Shown: positions 30,016 through 38,284 of the stretch, one piece after another
Numbering within the stretch: the first letter of the stretch is position 1
How the letters are laid out: each line of letters begins with the position of its first letter
Program-made: the position numbers and the translations under genes
Assembly: GCF_001880325.1 (NCBI RefSeq)
Contig: NZ_CP016312.1
Coordinates: 496,001 to 560,000, forward strand
Length of the DNA: 64,000 bases
Source of the DNA: Thermus brockianus
GTDB lineage: Bacteria > Deinococcota > Deinococci > Deinococcales > Thermaceae
Direction: 5' to 3'
Notes under the pieces: generated by a model
Told to the model about the DNA's origin: nothing
What the model saw: only the letters and a program-made list of their open reading frames with translations
Database searches by the model: none

Positions 30016-30437
30016 TGGACAAGGTGGTGGTCTGCCCCAACTGCGGCGCCAAGAACCGGCTCAGGACGCCCCCGCCCGGCCAGGTGCCCGTCTGCGGGGC
30101 CTGCAAAGCCCCCCTGCCCTGGATCGTGGAGGCGGACGAGAAAAGCTTCCAGGAAGAGGTGGCGGGGGCGCCCTTGGTGCTGGTGGACTTCTGGGCGCCC
30201 TGGTGCGGGCCCTGCCGGATGGTGGCCCCGGTGTTGGAAGCCCTGGCCCAGGAGTACGCGGGCAAGCTCAAGGTGGTAAAGGTCAACACGGACGAGAACC
30301 CGGGGCTTGCCGCCCGCTATGGGGTGATGAGCATCCCCACCCTGGTCCTCTTCCAGCGGGGCCACCCGGTGGCCACCTGGGTGGGGGCAAGCCCGAAGCG
30401 GGTTTTGGAGGAGCGCCTTAGGCCCTACGTGGCCTGA
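30015..30437 (+). CDS. trxC: Thioredoxin with N-terminal zinc ribbon
   Basis: A 140-residue thioredoxin of the TrxC/Trx2 type. CPNCG (C7, C10) and CGAC (C27, C30) form a zinc ribbon, followed by a thioredoxin domain with VDFWAPWCGPCRMVAPVL and active-site cysteines at 64 and 67. The cis-proline segment is MSIPTLVLF. It reduces disulfides; the zinc ribbon in TrxC senses oxidation in E. coli. It lies between two chaperone genes, which fits redox protection of proteins. Confidence 0.9.
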   Translation: MDKVVVCPNCGAKNRLRTPPPGQVPVCGACKAPLPWIVEADEKSFQEEVAGAPLVLVDFWAPWCGPCRMVAPVLEALAQEYAGKLKVVKVNTDENPGLAARYGVMSIPTLVLFQRGHPVATWVGASPKRVLEERLRPYVA

Positions 30438-30449
30438 AGGAGGTGGAAG

Positions 30450-30860
30450 ATGTTGGAGAAGCTTTGGCCCTTCGGCAGAAATCGGGTGCGCAAAGCCTTT
30501 GAAGAGGCCCTGGAAAGGGCCTTTGGGGAAGCCGAGGTCCTAGAACCCCTCTCCGAGCTGGAGGAGCACGAGGACCACTACCTCCTCCGGGTGGAAGTGC
30601 CTGGGCTCGGCCCGGAGAACCTGGAGGTGCGCCTGGAAGGGGATCAGCTGGTGGTGGAGGGCGAAAAGCGGGAGGAAAAGCGCACCAAGCACCTTTCGGA
30701 AATCGTCTACGGGAAGATTTACCGCGCCTACCTCCTGCCCAAGGACGCCAAGAAAGAGGGCCTTGAAGCCCACCTGCGCAAAGGGGTCCTGGAGGTAAGG
30801 ATTCCGCGGGAAAAGCGCCCCGCCGAACCCCCGGTGAGGATCCCGGTGAAGGAGGCCTAA
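30450..30860 (+). CDS. Small heat-shock protein, Hsp20/alpha-crystallin family (second copy)
   Basis: A 136-residue holdase. A short N-terminal arm (MLEKLWPFGRNRVRKAFEEAL) leads to the crystallin domain with HYLLRVEVPGLGPENLEVRL and LRKGVLEVRIPREK. The C-terminal RIPVKEA contains an IXV/IPV anchor, missing in the first copy, that would bind neighbouring subunits. A hairpin without a T-run follows. AAGGAGGTGG provides a good ribosome-binding site. Confidence 0.92.
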   Translation: MLEKLWPFGRNRVRKAFEEALERAFGEAEVLEPLSELEEHEDHYLLRVEVPGLGPENLEVRLEGDQLVVEGEKREEKRTKHLSEIVYGKIYRAYLLPKDAKKEGLEAHLRKGVLEVRIPREKRPAEPPVRIPVKEA

Positions 30861-30861
30861 A

Positions 30862-30890
30862 GGGGGCCCCGCCCCGGTAGCGGGGCCCTC
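30862..30890. terminator. Hairpin at the end of the chaperone block
   Basis: GGGGCCCCGC and GCGGGGCCCT pair around a seven-base loop (CCCCGGT region). No T-run follows on the plus strand, so termination may be weak or factor-dependent. It separates the second hsp20 from the DUF1931 promoter. Confidence 0.45.
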
Positions 30891-30903
30891 AAGTATCAAG
30901 CAT

Positions 30904-30934
30904 CTTGACAATGAGATACTCAATTCTTTAGCAT
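30904..30934 (+). promoter_or_regulatory. Promoter of the DUF1931 gene with HAIR-like operator
   Basis: TTGACA (30905-30910) and TAGCAT (30929-30934) are 18 bases apart. CTTGACA-N7-ACTCAAT (30904-30924) is close to the HspR site CTTGAGT-N7-ACTCAAG. An outer repeat, AGTATC ... GATACT, surrounds the -35. The same TTGA-N11-TCAA geometry occurs at the clpB promoter. Confidence 0.6.
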
Positions 30935-30953
30935 TGCAGATGGGGGGATAGGT

Positions 30954-31400
30954 ATGCTGATGAAGGTAGCAGAGTTTGAGAGGCTTTTCCGCCTGGCCGC
31001 AGGCTTAGACGTGGACAAAAACGACCTCAAGCGGCTTTCCGACTTCCTCAGGAACAAGCTCTACGACCTCCTGGTGGTGGCCGAGCGGAACGCTAGGTAC
31101 AACGGACGGGACATCGTCCTCGAGCCCGACCTGCCCGTGACCAAGGGCCTCCAGGAAACCCTTAAAGAGTTCCGCCAAATGGACACCCAGCTGGAGCTTA
31201 AGCCTGTCCTAGACGCCTTGTCCGCCTTGCCGCCTTTGGACCTGGCGGTTTCGGAGGACGTGCAGAACCTCCTCCCCGAGCTCGCCGGGGCCTTGGTGGT
31301 GGCCTACGCCCGGGTGCTCAAGGAGCTGGACCCGGCCCTCAAGAACCCCCAAACCTCCCATCACGAAAGGGCCGAACGGGTCTTCAACCTCCTTCTCTAA
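30954..31400 (+). CDS. DUF1931 family double-histone-fold protein
   Basis: A 148-residue all-helical protein of the DUF1931 family, for which Thermus and Aquifex structures show two histone-fold units in one chain. The first half reads VAEFERLFRLAAGLDVDKNDLKR with ARYNGRDIVLEPDLPVTKG, and the second half SALPPLDLAVSEDVQNLLP with AYARVLKELDPALKN, giving an internal two-fold repeat. Function is unknown; DNA binding has been proposed from the fold. The net charge is near neutral, unlike HU. It has its own strong promoter and leads the psiE-khtTU unit. Confidence 0.85.
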   Translation: MLMKVAEFERLFRLAAGLDVDKNDLKRLSDFLRNKLYDLLVVAERNARYNGRDIVLEPDLPVTKGLQETLKEFRQMDTQLELKPVLDALSALPPLDLAVSEDVQNLLPELAGALVVAYARVLKELDPALKNPQTSHHERAERVFNLLL

Positions 31401-31401
31401 C

Positions 31402-31820
31402 ATGAGCCAAGACGCCCTCCTCGCCCTTTACCGGAGGGCCACCCGCCTGGTCTTCAACCTGGTGGTGGTGGCCCTCTTGGTGGGCCTTTTTGTGGGGGTA
31501 GGGCGCACCTTCCTGGAACTCGGCCTCACCCTGAGCGAGCCCACGGTGCGCTTGGGCCTGAAGGAACTCGTTACCAACGTCCTAAGCCTTATTATCGTTC
31601 TGGAGCTGGTCCGGGTTTTTGTGGAATATTTTGAGTTTGAGCGGGTGCGCCTCGAGGTCCTCCTGGAAATCGGCGTGGCCCTAGCCCTACGGGAACTCCT
31701 TCTCCTGCTGTTTGCGGAGAAGGTGGGGGGCTAGACCTCTTCTTCTGGAGCCTAGGGATCCTCGCCCTGGTGGCGGGGCGCACCCTGGCTGTGCGGTTTC
31801 CCCCAAGGAGGGCAGAATGA
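31402..31820 (+). CDS. PsiE-like membrane protein, frameshifted near its C-terminus as assembled
   Basis: A small membrane protein of the phosphate-starvation-inducible E family. Hydrophobic segments are LVFNLVVVALLVGLFVGV and ELVTNVLSLIIVLELVRVFVEY, followed by the family-typical VRLEVLLEIGVALALRELLLLLF. The uncorrected frame stops at 31734 after EKVGG. A seventh G in the G6 run at 31725-31730 continues it as LDLFFWSLGILALVAGRTLAVRFP up to a stop at 31818-31820, which supplies a further membrane helix and overlaps the next ATG (ATGA). I regard the longer form as the true gene. Function is unknown. Confidence 0.75.
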
Positions 31821-32290
31821 AGGTAGAGGAAGTGGTTTTGCCCGGCGTGGGCCGGAAGTTTACCATCACCGTGGGGAGTGGGGACCGGCTCGTCATCGTG
31901 GTCCACCACTCGGGCAAGCGGGAACTCCAGTACTTTGAGGCGGGAGAGGAGGACGAGCCCCAGGCCACCCTGGACCTCACCGACGAGGAGGCCCGGGAGG
32001 TTGGGGCTATCCTGGCCGGGGTTCTTTTCCACCCCGAGGCGGTGGGGGACACCCAGAGCAAGCTGGGGGCCAAGGTCATTGAGTGGATCAAGGTCCTCCC
32101 CGGCTCGAGGCTTGCGGGCCGCACGGTAGGGGAGCTTCCCTTGCCTCCCGGGGCCCACCTCCTGGCCGTGGACCGGCCCGGGGCCCCTCTAATCCCCAAC
32201 CCGGGCCCTGAAGTGGTGTTGGAGGTGGGGGACACCCTGGTGGTGGCGGGAAGCCGCGAGGCGGTGGAAGCCCTGAAGAGGAGCCTCTGA
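31817..32290 (+). CDS. khtT: KhtT-like regulatory subunit of a K+/H+ antiporter (TrkA-C domain)
   Basis: A 157-residue cytosolic protein. The N-terminal half begins MKVEEVVLPGVGRKFTITVG as in KhtT, and the C-terminal TrkA-C/RCK domain has GSRLAGRTVGELPLPPGAHL and GDTLVVAGSREAVEAL. In Bacillus KhtTU, KhtT binds a dinucleotide and gates K+ efflux. I chose the ATG at 31817 because the upstream frame is the psiE tail. The stop overlaps the antiporter start (TGATG), which indicates tight coupling. Confidence 0.85.
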   Translation: MKVEEVVLPGVGRKFTITVGSGDRLVIVVHHSGKRELQYFEAGEEDEPQATLDLTDEEAREVGAILAGVLFHPEAVGDTQSKLGAKVIEWIKVLPGSRLAGRTVGELPLPPGAHLLAVDRPGAPLIPNPGPEVVLEVGDTLVVAGSREAVEALKRSL

Positions 32291-33426
32291 TGCACCCCTC
32301 GGTGGAGGCCTTCGCCCTAGCCGCAGGGCTTCTGGCCCTGGGGGCAGCCCTGGTGCACCGCTTCGGCTTCCCTCCCCTTCCCGTTTACCTCCTCACGGGG
32401 CTTGCGGTAGGGGAAGGGCTTCCCGTGGAGGAGCTAGAACCCCTGCCTTCCTTGGGGCTTTTGCTCCTCCTCTTCTCCGTGGGCCTAGAGTTTGGCCCAG
32501 ACCGCCTAAAGGAGCTTTCCGGCAAGGCCACCCGGGCTGGGCTGTACGATGCCTTGGCCCTGCCCCTGGGCTTCCTCCTGGGCCTCCTCGCCGGGCTTGA
32601 CCTGCGGGGGGCTGCCCTTTTGGCGGGGGTCCTCTACGTAAGCTCCAGCGCCGTCATCGTCAAGCTCATCATTGACCTGCGCCGGGCCGCCAACCCGGAA
32701 AGCGAGGTGGTCCTGGGGGTCTTGGTGCTGGAGGACCTGGTGGTGGCCCTCCTCCTCGCCCTCTTGGGCGGGCACGGGGCGGGAGGCTTCCTGGGCGGGA
32801 TCGCCCTGGCCGCCCTCTACCTCCTATTCGCCCGTTACTTGGGCCCGAGGCTTGTCCGGTTTATGGAAGGGCTTTCCGATGAGCTCGTCCTCCTCCTGGG
32901 CGCCGCCTTCACTGCCGGTACCGCCCTCCTCTTCCACGCCGTGGGAGCTTCCGAGGGCGTGGGGGCCTTCCTCTCCGGGGTGATCGCCGCCGGACTCGGC
33001 CTGAGGGCACGGCTTGAGCACCTCTTTGGCCCCGTGCGGGACCTAGGGGTGGCCCTTTTCTTCCTGGTGGTGGGAGCCGAGGCCCTAAAGCTCCTCAAGG
33101 GCCTGAGCCCCTTGGCGGTGGGGCTCGTGGTCCTGGGCCTTTTCCTCAAGCTCCCCCTTAACCACCTGGGCGGGGGCCAGGCCGGGCTTGGCCGCAAGCG
33201 GCGGCTCTATAGCGCCCTCTACCTGGTGCCCCGGGGCGAGTTCAACCTGGTCCTGGGAAGCCTGGCCTTGGCCCAGGGGTACCCTTTGGTGGCCCAGGTG
33301 GCGGTGCTTTTGGTCCTCCTCTCCATCCCCTTGGGGGCCCTTCTCATCCGCTACGCCCCCGAGCTGGGCGAGCGCCTTTACCCTAGGGCCCCAAGGCCTA
33401 GGCGGGTGGGGTCCTCGAGGGCCTAA
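32290..33426 (+). CDS. khtU: KhtU-like cation/proton antiporter, CPA2 family
   Basis: A 378-residue protein with 10-12 predicted membrane helices, starting SVEAFALAAGLLALGAALVHRFG. The LLLLFSVGLEFGPDRLKEL segment, SSSAVIVKLIID and VLVLEDLVVALLLAL (in place of the DD motif) are CPA2 family features, and ALFFLVVGAEAL is the late conserved helix. Together with the upstream KhtT it forms a K+ efflux system. A C-terminal basic tail replaces any NAD-binding domain. Confidence 0.85.
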   Translation: MHPSVEAFALAAGLLALGAALVHRFGFPPLPVYLLTGLAVGEGLPVEELEPLPSLGLLLLLFSVGLEFGPDRLKELSGKATRAGLYDALALPLGFLLGLLAGLDLRGAALLAGVLYVSSSAVIVKLIIDLRRAANPESEVVLGVLVLEDLVVALLLALLGGHGAGGFLGGIALAALYLLFARYLGPRLVRFMEGLSDELVLLLGAAFTAGTALLFHAVGASEGVGAFLSGVIAAGLGLRARLEHLFGPVRDLGVALFFLVVGAEALKLLKGLSPLAVGLVVLGLFLKLPLNHLGGGQAGLGRKRRLYSALYLVPRGEFNLVLGSLALAQGYPLVAQVAVLLVLLSIPLGALLIRYAPELGERLYPRAPRPRRVGSSRA

Positions 33427-33476
33427 GGGCTTCGCCCACCGGCTACGTCGTAGTAGACTCCATCCTGGAGGTAAGT

Positions 33477-34313
33477 ATGGACATCTTTTTCCAGCTCTTC
33501 TGGCTCTTTTTCATCCTTTCCGCCCTCTCTCCCTACTTCCAGCAGCAGATGCTTTTGGGGGCTAGGGCCCGCAAAATCGCCGAGCTGGAGAGGAAGCGGG
33601 GTAGCCGGGTCATCACCCTCATCCACCGCCAGGAGGCGGTGAGCTTCCTGGGCATTCCCATAAGCCGCTTCATCAACATTGACGATTCCGAGCAGGTCCT
33701 CCGGGCCATCCGCCTCACGGACAAGAACATGCCCATTGACCTCATCCTCCACACCCCAGGAGGCCTGGTCCTGGCGGCGGAGCAGATCGCCGAGGCCCTT
33801 TTACGCCACCCGGCCAAGGTGACCGTCTTCGTGCCCCACTACGCCATGTCGGGGGGCACCCTCATCGCTTTGGCCGCCGACGAGATCGTCATGGATGAAA
33901 ACGCGGTGCTGGGCCCCGTGGACCCCCAGCTGGGCCAGTACCCGGCGGCGAGCATCCTCAAGGTCCTAGAGAAGAAGCCCATCTCGGAGGTTGACGACCA
34001 GACCCTCATCCTGGCGGACGTGGCGGAAAAGGCCCTCAAGCAGGTGAAGGCCACGGTGAAGAACCTCCTCCTCAAGCACATGCCCGAGGAGAAGGCGGAG
34101 GAGGTGGCCCACATCCTCTCCCAAGGCACCTGGACCCACGACTACCCCATTGACGTGGCCCAGGCCAGGGCCTTGGGGCTCAACGTCTCCACGGACATGC
34201 CCCTGGAGGTCTACGAGCTCATGGACCTCTACCCCCAAGCCCAGGGCGGCAAGCCCAGCGTCCAGTACGTGCCCCTCCCCTACCGCCAGGAGCCCAAAGT
34301 CGGGAGGCCCTAA
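33477..34313 (+). CDS. SDH-family Clp-fold serine proteinase, membrane anchored
   Basis: A 278-residue protein of the serine dehydrogenase proteinase family (SDH_sah). A single N-terminal membrane segment, FFQLFWLFFILSALSPYF, is followed by the Clp/crotonase fold with DLILHTPGGLVLAAEQIAEAL, and the nucleophile in HYAMSGGTLIALAADEI (Ser near residue 125). DENAVLGPVDPQLGQ is also typical. The neighbouring rhomboid and FtsH nearby suggest membrane protein quality control. The substrate is unknown. Confidence 0.87.
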   Translation: MDIFFQLFWLFFILSALSPYFQQQMLLGARARKIAELERKRGSRVITLIHRQEAVSFLGIPISRFINIDDSEQVLRAIRLTDKNMPIDLILHTPGGLVLAAEQIAEALLRHPAKVTVFVPHYAMSGGTLIALAADEIVMDENAVLGPVDPQLGQYPAASILKVLEKKPISEVDDQTLILADVAEKALKQVKATVKNLLLKHMPEEKAEEVAHILSQGTWTHDYPIDVAQARALGLNVSTDMPLEVYELMDLYPQAQGGKPSVQYVPLPYRQEPKVGRP

Positions 34314-34315
34314 GC

Positions 34316-34948
34316 TTGTTCCCCCTTTACGACCTGAACCACGCCCGCAGACCCGCCCTGGTGGTCAAGGGCCTGGTCCTGGCCAACGCCCTGGCCTTCC
34401 TTTGGCAGCTCTCCGTGGGCTTAGAGGAGAGCGCCTACGCCCTAGGCTTCATCCCCGCCCGCTTCTTCGCCGACCCCGTGGGGGAAGGGTACCGCCTCCT
34501 CACCAGCATGTTCCTCCATGGGAGCTTTTTTCACATAATTTCCAATATGTGGTTCCTCTGGGTCTTCGGGGACAACGTGGAGGACCGTATGGGCCACGGG
34601 CGCTTCCTCCTCTTCTACCTCCTGGGCGGGGTGGCCGCCGCCCTGGCCCAGGGGCTTTTCACCCCCTTCTCCCCCGTTCCCATGATCGGGGCGAGCGGGG
34701 CCGTTTCGGCGGTGCTCGGGGCTTACTACGTGCTCTTCCCCAGGGCCTACGTGGTTTCCCTGGTCTTCTTCCTCTTTCCCCTTTTCGTCACCTTCCCCGC
34801 GGGGATTTACCTGGGATACTGGGCCTTTCTCCAGCTCCTCCAAGGGCTTTTGGGCCTCCCCGGGGTCGCCTGGTGGGCCCACCTGGGGGGCTTCCTTTAC
34901 GGGGTCTTCCTGGCCCCCCGCTTGGCCCGGCGGTGGCGGCGCTGGTAA
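34316..34948 (+). CDS. Rhomboid-family intramembrane serine protease
   Basis: A 210-residue rhomboid starting from TTG two bases after the SDH gene. Six hydrophobic helices are visible. The first loop contains MFLHGSFFHIISNMWFLWVFGDNVED, the nucleophile is in MIGASGAVSAVLG (Ser near 127) and the catalytic His is in WWAHLGGFLYG (near 189). It cleaves transmembrane helices within the membrane. The short spacing suggests it is translated with the SDH protease. Confidence 0.93.
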   Translation: MFPLYDLNHARRPALVVKGLVLANALAFLWQLSVGLEESAYALGFIPARFFADPVGEGYRLLTSMFLHGSFFHIISNMWFLWVFGDNVEDRMGHGRFLLFYLLGGVAAALAQGLFTPFSPVPMIGASGAVSAVLGAYYVLFPRAYVVSLVFFLFPLFVTFPAGIYLGYWAFLQLLQGLLGLPGVAWWAHLGGFLYGVFLAPRLARRWRRW

Positions 34949-34958
34949 ACTCGGGCCC

Positions 34959-35411
34959 ATGAAGGTAGCCGAGCTCATGACCCCAAGCCCGGATACCCTC
35001 GGGCCCGAGGCCACCCTCGAGGAGGCCGCCCGGCGCATCCTAGAAAAGCGCTACGGGAGCCTACCGGTGGTGGACCGGGAGGGACACCTCCTGGGGCTTC
35101 TCCAGGTGGAGGAACTCCTACCCCGGCCCGAAAACATCCCCTTCTCCGACGTGGAGGCGTTGCAGCTCTTTGGGGAGTGGGTGGACGAAGGCTTCCTGGA
35201 AGAGATCTACCGCCGCTACCAAAAAACCCCGGTAAAGGCGGTCATGCGCACGGACATCCCCCGGGTTCACCCAGAGGACCCCGCCGGCAAGGCCCTAGAG
35301 GTCCTCCTCTCCACCGAGGTACGCCACCTCCCCGTGGTGGACCGGGAGAACAAGGTGGTGGGCATCCTCACCCGGAGCGACTTCCTCAAGCTTTTCCTCA
35401 GGAGGGGCTGA
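34959..35411 (+). CDS. Tandem CBS-domain protein
   Basis: A 150-residue protein made of two CBS domains. The first is MKVAELMTPSPDTLGPEATL with YGSLPVVDREGHLLG; the second is VKAVMRTDIPRVHPEDPAG with VRHLPVVDRENKVVGILTRSD. A pair binds adenosine nucleotides and usually senses energy state or ionic strength. The stop overlaps the napA start by one base (TGATG). I infer that it regulates NapA. Confidence 0.9.
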   Translation: MKVAELMTPSPDTLGPEATLEEAARRILEKRYGSLPVVDREGHLLGLLQVEELLPRPENIPFSDVEALQLFGEWVDEGFLEEIYRRYQKTPVKAVMRTDIPRVHPEDPAGKALEVLLSTEVRHLPVVDRENKVVGILTRSDFLKLFLRRG

Positions 35412-36574
35412 TGCACGGGGCAGGGCACCTTCTGGAAGTCTTCTACCTCCTCCTGGCCGCCCAGGTCATGGCCTTCCTCTTTCGGCGGCTCAACCAGCCC
35501 GTGGTCATCGGGGAGGTGCTGGCGGGCGTATTGGTGGGCCCCTCCCTCTTGGGCCTGGTGCACGAGGGGGAGATCCTGGAGTTCTTGGCCGAGCTTGGGG
35601 CCATCTTCCTCCTCTTCATGGTGGGCCTGGAAACCCGGCTACGGGATATCCTCGCCGTGGGCAAGGAAGCCTTCCTGGTGGCCGTCTTGGGCGTGGCCTT
35701 TCCCTTTGTGGGGGGCTACCTTTTCGGGCTCCAAATCGGCTTCGCCACCCTCCCCTCCCTCTTCCTGGGCACCGCCTTGGTGGCCACCAGCGTGGGCATC
35801 ACCGCCCGCGTGCTCCAGGAGCTTGGGGTGCTCTCCCGCCCCTACGCCCGCATCATCCTGGGGGCAGCGGTGATCGACGATGTCTTGGGCCTCATCGTCT
35901 TAGCGGTGGTGAACGGGGTGGCCCGGACCGGGCAGGTGGAGACAGGGGCTATCCTGGAACTCATCCTCCTCTCCATCCTCTTCGTGGGGGCAGCCGTCCT
36001 CCTCTCCACCCTCTTCGTCCGGCTTCCCCTGGAGCGCCTGCCGGTGGGAAGCCCCCTGGGCTTCGCCCTGGCCCTCGGGGTAGGCATGGCTGCCCTGGCC
36101 GCCACCATTGGCCTGGCCCCCATCGTGGGGGCCTTCCTGGGGGGGATGCTCCTTTCCGAGCTTCGGGAGAAGTACCGCCTGGAGGAGCCCATCTTCGCCG
36201 TGGAAAGCTTCCTCGCCCCCATCTTCTTCGCCATGGTGGGGGTGCGGTTGGAGCTTTCCGCCCTCTTTTCCCCCGCCGTTTTGGTGGCGGGAAGCGTGGT
36301 CACGGTCATCGCCATCCTGGGCAAGGTCCTGGGGGGGTTCCTGGGAGCCCTCACCCAGGGGGTGCGGAGCGCCCTCACCGTGGGGGTAGGCATGGCCCCC
36401 CGGGGGGAGGTGGGCCTCATCGTGGCCGCCTTGGGCTTGGCGGCGGGGGCGGTGAACGAGGAGGAGTACGCCATCGTCCTCTTCATGGTGGTCTTCACCA
36501 CCCTCTTCGCCCCCTTCGCCCTGAAGCCCCTGATCGCTTGGACCGAGCGGGGGCTTCGCCAGGCTAAGGAATAG
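35411..36574 (+). CDS. napA: Na+/H+ antiporter NapA
   Basis: A 387-residue CPA2 antiporter exchanging Na+ for protons across the membrane. Ion-binding D156 and D157 (AAVIDDVLGLIVL) and K305 (AILGKVLGGFLG) fall exactly at the numbering of the structurally characterised T. thermophilus NapA, and the whole sequence is very close to it. The start MHGAGHLLEVFYLLLAAQVM at 35411 is supported by this match; the open frame upstream overlaps the CBS gene and is not real. The 3' end overlaps the lytic transglycosylase gene by 11 bases. Confidence 0.96.
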   Translation: MHGAGHLLEVFYLLLAAQVMAFLFRRLNQPVVIGEVLAGVLVGPSLLGLVHEGEILEFLAELGAIFLLFMVGLETRLRDILAVGKEAFLVAVLGVAFPFVGGYLFGLQIGFATLPSLFLGTALVATSVGITARVLQELGVLSRPYARIILGAAVIDDVLGLIVLAVVNGVARTGQVETGAILELILLSILFVGAAVLLSTLFVRLPLERLPVGSPLGFALALGVGMAALAATIGLAPIVGAFLGGMLLSELREKYRLEEPIFAVESFLAPIFFAMVGVRLELSALFSPAVLVAGSVVTVIAILGKVLGGFLGALTQGVRSALTVGVGMAPRGEVGLIVAALGLAAGAVNEEEYAIVLFMVVFTTLFAPFALKPLIAWTERGLRQAKE

Positions 36575-38177
36575 CCTGGTAGGCGGCATAGGCGGAAAGG
36601 ACCTTGCTCACGTACTCCCGGGGCTCGTCCCGTTCCTGGAAGCGGAGGAAAGCCCAAAGGCTTCCCTCCCGGGCGATGCCCCGGGAGGTGTAGCCGATAC
36701 CCCCGTTGTAGGCGGTGACGGCGCAGGCGAGCCGCTCCACCCCCTCTAGCCCCAAGGCCTGGCAACGTTCCATAAGCCAGCGCAGGTAGCGGGCGGCGTA
36801 GCGGATGGCGCTTTCCGGGTCAAAGGGGTCGGCGGGGGGTTCCCCAAGCATCCGGGCCACGTCGGCCCAGGTGCTCCTTAAAAACTGGGCCAGGCCCAAG
36901 GCCCCCGTGGGGCTCACCGCCCGGGGGTCAAAGCGGCTTTCCACGTGGAGGAGGGCGAAAAGAAGGTTCGGGTCCAGGCCCTCCCCCTGGGCGTAGCCCT
37001 CCACCCAGGCCCGGTACGCCCGGGGGTAGGCCAAGGCGGTGGGCCAGGCGGCGCGGATTCCCTCCCGGTACATCCCCAGGCGGTAGAAGAGGGGGACGAG
37101 CCCGGGCCAGGCCTCGGGCCGTCGCCAAAGGAGGTAGCGCGCCTCCCCCCGGGCCCAGGCCTCCTGGCCCCCCTGAAGGAGGGCCTCCACCCGCAAGGCC
37201 TCCGCCAGGGGGGGCGAAGGGGGTGGAGAAGGGGGCGGGCCTGGGCGCTTGCCCAGTAGGAGCCCCAAGCCCCCTTGCAGAAGGGCCAAGGCCGTCTCCT
37301 GTGCCCCTATTTCGCCCAGCGTTCCCGCAAGGAAATGGGCCCGCAAGGCGGCGTCGTCGGCGTAAGGGCTTTCCGTGCGGGCAAGCTCTAGGTAGAGGGG
37401 AAGGGCTTCTCCTTTGCGCCCAAGCCGTTCCAGGAGGGCCGTGGCCCGCCAAAGGCCCTCGGGGGTGCTTTCCCGATAAAGGGCCAAGGCCTCCTCCACC
37501 CGGCCCATCTCCTCCAGAACCCTTCCCTGGGCGTAGCGGGCCTCGGGATGGGGGTAACGGGCAAAGGCCTCCAAGGCCTCCTCCCGCCGCCCAAGACGCC
37601 AAAGGGCGTAGCCCAGACCCAAAAACCCCCGGGGCTCCGCCTCCGCCCAAGCCCGGTAATGGGGCAATGCCTCCCGGTATCGGCCCAAGCGATAAAGGGC
37701 CTGGGCCCAAAGGTCCCGCCTCGTCCCGGGAGGGAGAACCTCCAGGAGGGCCTCGTAAGCCCGGCCCCGGAAAAGGGCTTCCCAAAGCCTCTCCCCCTCC
37801 CCAAGGCGCAAAAGGGCCGCCACCGCCTCATCCTCGGGCAGAAGCCTCTCCCAAGCGGAAAAGGCCCTGGGGTCCTGGGCGGCCTCCAGAAGAGGCGCCG
37901 CCACCCGCCAGGCGGCCTTGGCCTCCCAGCCCGGCTCAAAGGCCCTCGCCCCCTCCAAAAAGAGGGCGTAGCGCCAAGCGAACTCCGCCCGCTCCGCCAA
38001 GGGCACCGCTTCCTCCCCCACCAGGCGCCAACCGGCCAGCATCCGGGCATACCCTTCCCCCGCTAGGGCCACCTGCCGGAGCTCGGCCACGCCCCCCCGC
38101 GCCAAGAGGGCGTAGTCCGGGGGAAGCCCCTGGGCCCGGCAGGCGCCGAGGAGGAACAGGAGGATAAGCCAGCGCAC
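36564..38177 (-). CDS. Lytic transglycosylase lipoprotein with SLT domain
   Basis: A 537-residue protein starting with a lipoprotein signal (WLILLFLLGAC, Cys near residue 13). A long helical superhelix of TPR-like repeats follows (LGYALWRLGRREEALEAFARY, RVLEEMGRVEEALALYRES), as in Slt70. The C-terminal SLT domain has the catalytic Glu in FALLHVESRFDPRAVSPTGA, then GLAQFLRSTW and VTAYNGGIGY. It cleaves peptidoglycan glycan strands, making anhydro-muramic ends, at the cell envelope. Confidence 0.9.
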   Translation of the reverse strand: MRWLILLFLLGACRAQGLPPDYALLARGGVAELRQVALAGEGYARMLAGWRLVGEEAVPLAERAEFAWRYALFLEGARAFEPGWEAKAAWRVAAPLLEAAQDPRAFSAWERLLPEDEAVAALLRLGEGERLWEALFRGRAYEALLEVLPPGTRRDLWAQALYRLGRYREALPHYRAWAEAEPRGFLGLGYALWRLGRREEALEAFARYPHPEARYAQGRVLEEMGRVEEALALYRESTPEGLWRATALLERLGRKGEALPLYLELARTESPYADDAALRAHFLAGTLGEIGAQETALALLQGGLGLLLGKRPGPPPSPPPSPPLAEALRVEALLQGGQEAWARGEARYLLWRRPEAWPGLVPLFYRLGMYREGIRAAWPTALAYPRAYRAWVEGYAQGEGLDPNLLFALLHVESRFDPRAVSPTGALGLAQFLRSTWADVARMLGEPPADPFDPESAIRYAARYLRWLMERCQALGLEGVERLACAVTAYNGGIGYTSRGIAREGSLWAFLRFQERDEPREYVSKVLSAYAAYQAIP

Positions 38178-38284
38178 ACCCCTACCCTACCCCGCCCCCC
38201 TGAGAGGCGGAAAAGAGGCAATCCTTCCCCCAAGGAAAGCCCCCTGGCATCCTGCGGGGGGTTGGGCGTAGCCTGGTAAGGCTT

